Shown here piece by piece: positions 1-5,306 of a stretch of 6,558 nt of DNA. A program made the translations under genes and the position numbers. The DNA lies in assembly GCA_018396565.1 (NCBI GenBank), contig JAGTQO010000001.1, positions 1 through 6,558 of the forward strand, read 5' to 3'. Source of the stretch: Candidatus Bathyarchaeota archaeon (GTDB taxonomy: Archaea > Thermoproteota > Bathyarchaeia > 40CM-2-53-6 > RBG-13-38-9). Numbering within the stretch: position 1 is the stretch's first letter; each line of letters starts with the position of its first letter. Under the pieces are notes generated by a model, which was not told the DNA's origin, did not search any database, and saw nothing but the letters and a program-made list of their open reading frames with translations.

Positions 1-177
1 ACCTATAAATTTAAGATCTTGGTTTAAAGGGGGGGTGTAGGGGGTGGGGGGGGGGTGAACGCGCGCCTCATACGCATTACCTACCTAGATAGTTATCCAG
101 CACCCTCTTAGTTTAGTCAATATCTTGCCGGTATGCAACAAGACTTATTGCCCCATTCGTAGTATGACGTATAATAG
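1..177. other. Gene-free left flank
   Basis: No convincing coding region is visible. The three plus-strand frames at the extreme left close by about position 40. The minus-strand ORF covering 113-313 mostly lies opposite the universal stress gene and looks like its shadow. Apart from the G tract at 29-55 and AT-rich promoter-like sequence at 2-28, I see no RNA gene or repeat. A GTATAATA stretch at 169-176 resembles a TATA element but sits too close to the USP start codons to serve as their TATA box at the usual archaeal spacing of about 25 bp. Confidence 0.5.
29..55 (+). repeat. G-rich tract with quadruplex potential
   Basis: Three uninterrupted G runs of 7 (29-35), 5 (40-44) and 10 (46-55) bases are separated only by TGTA and a single T. 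The runs are long enough to supply four or more G triplets, so the plus strand could fold into a G-quadruplex. The tract lies in the gene-free 177 bp ahead of the universal stress gene and follows an AT-rich stretch (2-28) with TTTAAA at 23-28. No other part of the window is like it. Two readings are open: a real structural or regulatory element, or a poly-G sequencing or assembly artefact near a contig end. Confidence 0.6.
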
Positions 178-189
178 ATGATAAAAATG

Positions 190-603
190 ATGAAGAAGCT
201 TCTGGTCCCAGTAGACGGCTCCGAAAGCTCAAACATGGCTGTAAAATACGCTTGCGAGATAGCTCATAAATTCGGGTCTGAGATAACCCTGCTATGCGTA
301 ATCCCCCCACCAATAGTCTTAGGAGTTGAGGCTGGAGTCATAGACTACAGGCCCCTTGAAGAGTCCGGACGCACCGTCATAGAGAAGGCCAAAAGAATAG
401 TTGAGTCCGCCGGCCTGTCAGCCTCAACGAGACTTGAAACAGGACAGGTAGCCGACATCATAGTAAACATTGCCAAAGAAGAGAAGATAGACCTAATAAT
501 CATAGGCAGCAGAGGCTTGAGCGGTGTGAAGAGATTCCTTCTAGGAAGCGTCAGTAACAGGGTCAGTCACCACGCACCCTGCCCCGTCCTCATAGTGCGT
601 TGA
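190..603 (+). CDS. Universal stress protein (UspA family), ATP-binding type
   Basis: Small cytoplasmic protein of the universal stress family, about 137 residues, the usual length for a single-domain member. It has the family start MKKLLVPVDGS, with the nucleotide-contacting Asp at residue 9. Near the C-terminus is a perfect ATP-binding motif G-x2-G-x9-G-S (Gly106, Gly109, Gly119, Ser120), followed by the family ending CPVLIVR. This pattern marks the ATP-binding, MJ0577-like subgroup, which acts as a nucleotide-dependent switch. The individual role cannot be read from sequence. In-frame ATGs occur at 178, 187 and 190; I chose 190 because it matches the family N-terminus best (141 residues if 178 is used). 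No clear Shine-Dalgarno precedes any of them, so a leaderless or nearly leaderless mRNA is possible. It faces the same way as the small ORFs downstream. Its reading frame stays open past the TGA at 601 to 711. Confidence 0.93.
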   Translation: MKKLLVPVDGSESSNMAVKYACEIAHKFGSEITLLCVIPPPIVLGVEAGVIDYRPLEESGRTVIEKAKRIVESAGLSASTRLETGQVADIIVNIAKEEKIDLIIIGSRGLSGVKRFLLGSVSNRVSHHAPCPVLIVR

Positions 604-613
604 GATGTAAAAT

Positions 614-628
614 CGATGCCTAGCATCG
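614..628 (+). other. Perfect 6-bp inverted repeat (3-nt loop) after the USP stop
   Basis: CGATGC (614-619) and GCATCG (623-628) are perfect inverted repeats around CTA, 10 bp after the USP stop codon. The mRNA could form a short stable hairpin there. No T run follows, so it is not a bacterial-style terminator, and archaeal terminators are usually plain T-rich tracts. It may mark the 3' end of the USP transcript or be coincidental. It covers the ATG at 616 of the 31-codon ORF, which would hinder translation of that ORF. Confidence 0.3.
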
Positions 629-711
629 CGTCAGCTGAAGAGATATTCCGTGAGACCCTAAAAACAAATCCTAACTTCGACGTAAACTCATTACACAATA
701 AAGGCATTTGA
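616..711 (+). CDS. Possible 31-residue ORF, or 5' part of a frameshifted small gene
   Basis: An ATG-initiated ORF of 31 codons ends at a TGA one base before the GTG of the next ORF. It is in the same frame as the universal stress gene just upstream. The peptide begins MPSIASAEEIFRETLK and is mostly polar, with an amphipathic helix-like first half. No Shine-Dalgarno is obvious, and the start lies inside the hairpin at 614-628. The next ORF is in the +1 frame and is open from 686 without a start codon of its own there, so the two overlap in open frame for about 25 bp. One missing or extra base near 683-691 would join them into a protein of about 90 residues. I recognise no family. It may be non-coding. 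Confidence 0.2.
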   Translation: MPSIASAEEIFRETLKTNPNFDVNSLHNKGI

Positions 712-712
712 G

Positions 713-895
713 GTGATGATCAGATATAGAACAAAATATTATGAGAGAAGAGCAGATGAAATCCTATCTGAACTTGACCTGCCTAGAGAGATTCGCCGTA
801 AGGTAAAGAAGAAACTGTTAGAACCTGTTGTGGTTAAAGGTAAATATTTCGGGAAGTTAGGTTATAGGTGTGAGCTTGGGCATAGGATAGCCTAG
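713..895 (+). CDS. Small basic hypothetical protein (59-60 aa)
   Basis: I do not recognise this ORF. It starts at GTG 713 or ATG 716. It is strongly basic, with 17 Lys/Arg against 8 Asp/Glu. A predicted helical core spans roughly residues 8-36, with a KVKKKLL segment at 31-36, and is followed by a Gly-, Lys- and Tyr-rich tail. Single Cys53 and His57 do not form a zinc site on their own. There is no signal peptide or membrane segment. The sequence GAGGTGAT at 710-717 closely matches an anti-Shine-Dalgarno target but overlaps the start codons instead of preceding them at normal distance; for the GTG, AAAGG at 700-704 is the better-placed candidate. Its last 39 bp overlap, tail to tail, the C-terminal codons of the leftward KaiC-like gene, which lowers confidence. 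It could be a small nucleic-acid-binding protein, the 3' part of a frameshifted gene with the ORF at 616-711, or spurious. Confidence 0.4.
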   Translation: MMIRYRTKYYERRADEILSELDLPREIRRKVKKKLLEPVVVKGKYFGKLGYRCELGHRIA

Positions 896-2278
896 AGATG
901 TGTCTATGTCGTAGTGGTACACCCCAGTGTAGGGCCTCACTCCATATATCACTGCTGTCCCATCAACCATACGCATTCGCAGATGAACATCTGCTATGTC
1001 CCCTACCTCCTTTGTAAGTGTTACCGATGGCCTAGCAAAGTAGAGTCTTATATCTCCGCTGCGCCTGACGCTCGCTATCTCTCTACCCAAAACCTTCAGT
1101 TCAGCATCCCTACCGTAAACATGCTCGATGGTTGTCAGATCTATGAATGAGAATACAGGTTTATTCAGACCTGCCTTAATCCCTTCAATCTCCCTAAACA
1201 TTTGTTCGACGGCTTCTTCCAAATTCTTCTCACTAACAGTCAATATGTAAGGCTCCCCTCTTCCAGACGCTATAAAATCCACAATCCTGGCATTCTTATT
1301 GAAAGTCTCTTCATCAATGTAAGGGATGAGTGTCGACCTAATCTGTTGGGCAGTCCTTCCCATGAATGGAAAAGATATGAAGGCATATCCTTTTGACAGA
1401 AAGTTTAGCTCGGTGCATCTAACCAGGTGCGCGTAGCAGGACCATGGAATTTCAGAGTCGACCTCCAGCAAGTTCGAGCTCCCCTCAGGATATCCTCCAT
1501 CAAGAATAACGTCAAGGTCCGGAATGCCTGTTGAATAGCCGTCAGGTGGGTCTTGTATTGTTTTGAACCTCTTTGGTTCGCTCACGCTCTTGGGTTTGTA
1601 TGGTTGAAAAACTCTGCCACACTCCTGAAGCGTGAATAATGCCTTGTAATTAGGGACAGGAGCTCCTCTAAGTTTCTTAACCTCAAGTTCTCTAATTAAC
1701 CTCTCATCAACCTCCCTCGTTCTAAGCAGGATCACAGTATCGGCGATGAACTCTTCGATGCCTGTACTGACCCTAAACTCACCTATAGGCACCTCCTCGA
1801 TCATAACAGTCATGCACCCCATCCTTCTCACCATTCTACTCAGGATCGTGTGGGCTATATTCCTCACGTCAAGAGGATCCTTGAATGCTTGAGCTATTGC
1901 AGAGAATGAGTCTATGACAACCCTCTTAGCACCCAAATTTTCAATCTCTTCCAGCACAATATCTATGTTTGCAGATGCCCCATCCCCCTTCATCGCTACA
2001 AGATCCAAAATCTTGAGTCTTCCGTCGTTCTGCAGATTCTTGATGTCGCATCCAAGCTGTTTAGACAGATTAAATGCCAGCGAATCTTTATCTTCAACAA
2101 ATGTGACGTAAAGGCCCGGCTCCCCTGAGAGGGCGCCTTCAACTATAAACTTCATTGACAGGCAGGTCTTTCCCGTCCCAGGGTTTCCCGCCAAAAGTAT
2201 CAGGTTGCCTTTGAAGATGGGATCCAGACTTAAACCAGAATGTCGGGCTCCTTTCTCAGTTTGCAATTCACTGCACAA
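857..2278 (-). CDS. KaiC/RAD55-like two-domain ATPase with inactive second domain
   Basis: A 473-residue RecA-fold protein with two KaiC-type domains. Domain 1 (about 14-226) has Walker A GNPGTGKT at 31-38, a post-strand acidic segment FVED at 60-63, Walker B RVVIDS at 119-124, and the family ending KKLRG (201-205). Domain 2 (about 246-450) begins with the family signature TGIPDLDVILDGGYPEG (250-266). Its Walker A is replaced residue for residue: the EGDPGTGKS-type loop reads EVDSEIPWS (272-280), with Trp279 in the lysine position. A Walker B-like FIDL with Asp380 remains. So domain 1 should bind ATP, while domain 2 probably does not. Such archaeal ATPases are often regulatory or signalling proteins, some listed near GvpD; the partner here is unknown. 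The start is TTG at 2278: GAGGAG (2293-2288) lies 9 nt ahead, and an in-frame stop at 2287-2285 excludes extension. The N-terminus is therefore shorter than usual before the P-loop. It diverges from the helicase gene. Confidence 0.88.
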   Translation of the reverse strand: MCSELQTEKGARHSGLSLDPIFKGNLILLAGNPGTGKTCLSMKFIVEGALSGEPGLYVTFVEDKDSLAFNLSKQLGCDIKNLQNDGRLKILDLVAMKGDGASANIDIVLEEIENLGAKRVVIDSFSAIAQAFKDPLDVRNIAHTILSRMVRRMGCMTVMIEEVPIGEFRVSTGIEEFIADTVILLRTREVDERLIRELEVKKLRGAPVPNYKALFTLQECGRVFQPYKPKSVSEPKRFKTIQDPPDGYSTGIPDLDVILDGGYPEGSSNLLEVDSEIPWSCYAHLVRCTELNFLSKGYAFISFPFMGRTAQQIRSTLIPYIDEETFNKNARIVDFIASGRGEPYILTVSEKNLEEAVEQMFREIEGIKAGLNKPVFSFIDLTTIEHVYGRDAELKVLGREIASVRRSGDIRLYFARPSVTLTKEVGDIADVHLRMRMVDGTAVIYGVRPYTGVYHYDIDTSLGYPMPKLTPIT

Positions 2279-2287
2279 GTTTATTTA

Positions 2288-2293
2288 CTCCTC
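2288..2293 (-). promoter_or_regulatory. Ribosome binding site of the KaiC-like gene
   Basis: On the minus strand the sequence reads GAGGAG, followed by 9 nt and then TTG at 2278. It decides the start codon, because no ATG or GTG lies between it and the conserved P-loop region, and an in-frame TAA at 2287-2285 blocks any longer form. Confidence 0.7.
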
Positions 2294-2317
2294 TTATAGG
2301 AAAATGCTTTCTAAACA

Positions 2318-2327
2318 TCTTTAAATC
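2318..2327. promoter_or_regulatory. TTTAAA box in the divergent promoter region
   Basis: TTTAAA at 2320-2325 is palindromic and resembles an archaeal TATA box on either strand. Read leftward (GATTTAAAG), it predicts a start of transcription near 2297, just ahead of the GAGGAG ribosome binding site, giving a leader of about 20 nt for the KaiC-like gene. Read rightward, it predicts a start near 2347 for the helicase. Other AT-rich candidates for the helicase are CTAAAATA (2337-2344) and TATTAAA (2361-2367); the last is too close to the Shine-Dalgarno to work well. The whole 2279-2393 gap holds no gene. Confidence 0.4.
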
Positions 2328-2382
2328 AGGCTATCCTCTAAAATAGGTTTCAAAATCCCGTATTAAAGACTTCTAACCTGTC

Positions 2383-2390
2383 GGAGATCA
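2383..2390 (+). promoter_or_regulatory. Ribosome binding site of the Lhr helicase gene
   Basis: GGAGATCA ends close to the ATG at 2394; its GGAG core (2383-2386) lies 7 nt ahead of the start. It resembles the archaeal consensus GGAGGTGATC and supports ATG 2394. Confidence 0.65.
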
Positions 2391-2393
2391 GAG

Positions 2394-5246
2394 ATGTTCA
2401 GCGGCGTGTTTGAGCTTCTTCAGGAGCCTGTTAGACATCAAATTGAGCGTCAAGGAATAGTTGAGGCCAGTGAAATTCAGAGGCTATCCATCCCTCAAAT
2501 TTTGAGAGGTGAGAATGTTCTTTTAATAGCTCCAACAGGAACAGGAAAGACCTTGGCCGCTATGCTACCGATCTTTGACCTGTACATTTCAATCAAGAAA
2601 GCTAGTAAGCCTGCTGGAATAGTAATCCTCTATATAACCCCCCTCAGGGCTTTGAACCGTGATCTTTTAAGAAGACTCATGGAGAGCGGTAGGGATCTCG
2701 GCTTAGATGTTCAGGTGAGGCATGGAGACACACCCACCAGCGTCAGGATGAGACAGGCCAAAAACCCTCCAGACATGTTGATAACAACCCCTGAAACCTT
2801 GCAGGCAATTCTTCCAGGCAGGAGGATGAGGGAACATCTTAGGAATGTTAGGTGGGTGGTGATAGATGAGATTCATGAGCTCGCCGGGGACAAGAGGGGA
2901 GTGCAATTATCCCTCGCACTTGAAAGACTATCAAGAATCGCCAAACATAGATTTCAAAGGATCGGCCTCTCAGCGACAATAGGTGAACCTGAGAAGGTAG
3001 CTGATTTTCTTTCAGGTTCAGGGAAGAAGGCGGTGATAGTGAGGTCTACTGAACTTAAGGATCTCTATGTCAAGATAGAATATGTCAACCCAAGTAAAGA
3101 GGATTGTGAGGAAGCTGAGAGGCTCGGTATCCCAGCATCAGCCGTAGGTAGGATCAAAAGAATATGTGAACTCATCTCAAGTAGCCGTTCAACCTTGATA
3201 TTCACAAATACCAGGGAACACGCTGAAGCCTTAGGCTCCCAAGTCTACGCTTTAGGATATGGAAACCTAGTGAAGATTCATCACGGCTCCCTCTCACGAG
3301 AGATAAGAGAGGAGGTTGAGTCTGAATTTCAAACTGGCAAACTGAAAGGTGTCATATGCACCTCATCCCTAGAGTTGGGTATAGACATTGGAACAGTAGA
3401 CTTAGTGGTGCAGTATATGTCGCCGAGGGAAGCTACAAGACTAATTCAAAGGGTTGGAAGGAGCGGCCACCAGATAAAATGTCTCCCGAAAGGATATGTG
3501 ATAGCAACCTGGGCTGATGATATACTTGAATCTTCAATTCTGCTTAAACATGTCAGGGAGGATCGGCTTGAAGGCGTAAAGATCCATGAGAAAGCACTTG
3601 ATGTTTTAGCCCATCAAATAGTTGGCTTAACTCTGGATTCGGGTAGGATCAATTTAGGGGAAGCCTACGAGACAGTTAAGGGGGCATATCCCTACAGAGA
3701 CATTGAACCTGAAACATTTCATGATGTAGTCGAGCAACTCCACCAACAGAGAATAGTCAATCTCAGGGGAGAGACCTTAACAGCCAAGTATCCTAACACA
3801 CACCGTTATTATTATGAAAACCTCTCAGTCATACCCGACGTCAAGAAATACACAGTTTTCGACTTCAACATGAAGAGAAGGCTTGGGACCCTAGATCAAG
3901 ACTTCGTTGCAAGACGCTGCCGCACAGGAGCAGAGTTCATAATGCATGGAAATACCTGGCGGGTAATAAGCCTTGACGATGAAAATTTGAGTGTAGAAGT
4001 TGAGGCTGCAACGCCAACTCTCAATGCAATACCGAGCTGGGAAGGTGAAATAATTCCTGTAGATTATGATGTAGCCGTGGAGGTTGGAGGTTTGAGAGAG
4101 ACCTTCTTGAAGACGGCTAGTTCAAGAGGAGATCTTACAGAACTATCTAATCTCTTACATATAGACAACTCAGCTGCAGCTAAGGTTCTGGAAGCGGTTG
4201 AAACTCATATTCGAGACTACCCACTACCCACAGATAAGCGGATAGTCATAGAACAGTTTGAAAACTGCCTCATTGTTCATTCATGCTTTGGCAACTTGGT
4301 GAATGAGACATTGGCCCTCATACTGGCTGCTATGTTGCAGGCGAAATATGGAACAAGCATCTTAACCCAAGTCGACGCCTACAGGATAGCCCTAATAGCA
4401 CCCTCCAAACTCCATCCTAAAACAGTCTCAGATATTCTTCTAAACCTGAAACCAGGAGATGTCGCCAATATTGTGGAGGGAGCTATCGAGAATACTGAGA
4501 TGTTTGCTTGGAGGCATTGGCATGTCGCCAAGAGGTTTGGCGCCGTTGAAGCGAAGGCAGATTACACCATGCGAAGAGCCAGACTGCTTGTGGAAGCATA
4601 CCGTGAGACACCAATAAACTTCGAGACGAAACGTGAGATTCTCCTTGAGAAGATGGATGTTGAAAAGACGTCTGGAGTAATAAGTAAAGTTTCAACAGGT
4701 GAAATTAAAATTGAGGCTGTGCAGCAGAAAGGAATAGGCTGCTCCCCCCTCGCATTGCCTATAGTTGATAAAATAGTTCCACACAACCTGTTAAGGCCCG
4801 CAATCCCTAGCCAGCCACTCGCTGAAATAGTAAAGGAGCGGTTGATGTCTACAAACGTCAAATTGGTTTGTGTTTTCAACGGAGATTGGGAAGGTGTGCG
4901 AGCTGTGAAGACTCTGCCTGACACTATAAGATGCCCAAAATGTGGGTCGACCCTGGTCGCCGTAACCTATCATGGAGACCAAGAACTGTTACCTATTATA
5001 GTCAAGAAGAGAGCTAAGAAAAGACTTGACGCTGAAGAAGAGGAGCAATGGAACAGAGCTTGGAGATCTGCCAGCCTAGTCCAGACAGCAGGTAAGAGAG
5101 CAGTCTTAACCTTAGCTGCAAGGGGAGTTGGACCTACAACAGCAGCCCGAATACTGAGGCGTTACGTTAGAAGTGAGGCTGAATTCTATACGGAAATATT
5201 GAAGGCTGAAAGGGAGTATCAACGAACTAGACTGTTCTGGGATTAA
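2394..5246 (+). CDS. lhr: Lhr-type superfamily 2 DNA/RNA helicase
   Basis: A 950-residue ATP-dependent helicase of the Lhr family, a normal length for archaeal members, acting on DNA or RNA:DNA structures in repair, recombination or RNA turnover. All core motifs are seen in order: Walker A APTGTGKT (46-53), TPLRAL (82-87), TTPETL (131-136), DEIH box (158-161), SAT (193-195), motif IV LIFTNTR (268-274), HHGSLS (296-301), motif V LELGIDIG (326-333) and motif VI QRVGRSGH (352-359). A winged-helix region follows at about 395-460, then the long Lhr C-terminal half. At the end are a zinc-ribbon-like element (CVFN 826-829, CPKC 847-850), in which one expected Cys is Asn, and a helix-hairpin-helix-like GVGPTTAARIL (911-921). 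The frame is intact with no frameshift. ATG 2394 has a good Shine-Dalgarno and the usual distance to Walker A. Which Lhr subfamily (aLhr1 or aLhr2) it belongs to needs a tree. It probably shares a transcript with the HDAC-like gene. Confidence 0.95.
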   Translation: MFSGVFELLQEPVRHQIERQGIVEASEIQRLSIPQILRGENVLLIAPTGTGKTLAAMLPIFDLYISIKKASKPAGIVILYITPLRALNRDLLRRLMESGRDLGLDVQVRHGDTPTSVRMRQAKNPPDMLITTPETLQAILPGRRMREHLRNVRWVVIDEIHELAGDKRGVQLSLALERLSRIAKHRFQRIGLSATIGEPEKVADFLSGSGKKAVIVRSTELKDLYVKIEYVNPSKEDCEEAERLGIPASAVGRIKRICELISSSRSTLIFTNTREHAEALGSQVYALGYGNLVKIHHGSLSREIREEVESEFQTGKLKGVICTSSLELGIDIGTVDLVVQYMSPREATRLIQRVGRSGHQIKCLPKGYVIATWADDILESSILLKHVREDRLEGVKIHEKALDVLAHQIVGLTLDSGRINLGEAYETVKGAYPYRDIEPETFHDVVEQLHQQRIVNLRGETLTAKYPNTHRYYYENLSVIPDVKKYTVFDFNMKRRLGTLDQDFVARRCRTGAEFIMHGNTWRVISLDDENLSVEVEAATPTLNAIPSWEGEIIPVDYDVAVEVGGLRETFLKTASSRGDLTELSNLLHIDNSAAAKVLEAVETHIRDYPLPTDKRIVIEQFENCLIVHSCFGNLVNETLALILAAMLQAKYGTSILTQVDAYRIALIAPSKLHPKTVSDILLNLKPGDVANIVEGAIENTEMFAWRHWHVAKRFGAVEAKADYTMRRARLLVEAYRETPINFETKREILLEKMDVEKTSGVISKVSTGEIKIEAVQQKGIGCSPLALPIVDKIVPHNLLRPAIPSQPLAEIVKERLMSTNVKLVCVFNGDWEGVRAVKTLPDTIRCPKCGSTLVAVTYHGDQELLPIIVKKRAKKRLDAEEEEQWNRAWRSASLVQTAGKRAVLTLAARGVGPTTAARILRRYVRSEAEFYTEILKAEREYQRTRLFWD

Positions 5247-5250
5247 ATAC
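5241..5250 (+). promoter_or_regulatory. Possible internal TATA box for the HDAC-like gene
   Basis: GATTAAATAC resembles the archaeal TTTAAATA box and overlaps the TAA stop codon of the helicase gene. It would place transcription start near 5272, about 35 nt ahead of the likely start codon at 5307 and upstream of its Shine-Dalgarno. The deacetylase may therefore have its own promoter in addition to read-through from lhr. Confidence 0.3.
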
Positions 5251-5294
5251 TTAACTTAGTGTTAGGAATATGCCTCAAAGGATCATTGAAAATT

Positions 5295-5302
5295 GGAGGT
5301 GG
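5295..5302 (+). promoter_or_regulatory. Strong Shine-Dalgarno GGAGGTGG pointing to a CTG start
   Basis: GGAGGTGG matches the archaeal consensus GGAGGTGATC at 7 consecutive bases. Its GGAGGT core ends 6 nt before CTG at 5307, the best-spaced in-frame codon. The upstream GTG (5259) and TTG (5286) have no comparable site, and both would put this sequence inside the coding region. Confidence 0.6.
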
Positions 5303-5306
5303 AAAT

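Noticed and set aside
113..313. 66-codon minus-strand ORF at the start of the USP gene
   Set aside because: Mostly antisense to the conserved USP N-terminus; no ribosome binding site or recognisable family.
614..628. Hairpin as an intrinsic terminator of the USP gene
   Set aside because: The stem is only 6 bp and no T run follows; archaeal termination normally uses T-rich tracts.
914..1150. Plus-strand ORFs opposite the KaiC-like gene (also 1202-1396 and 1914-2111)
   Set aside because: The minus-strand gene shows continuous KaiC-family sequence there; these translations show no recognisable domain or start signal.
4562..4924. 120-codon minus-strand ORF, with others at 4483-4695 and 4791-4982
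   Set aside because: All lie opposite the intact helicase gene, contain no family motifs and have Ser/Thr/Arg-rich compositions typical of antisense shadows.
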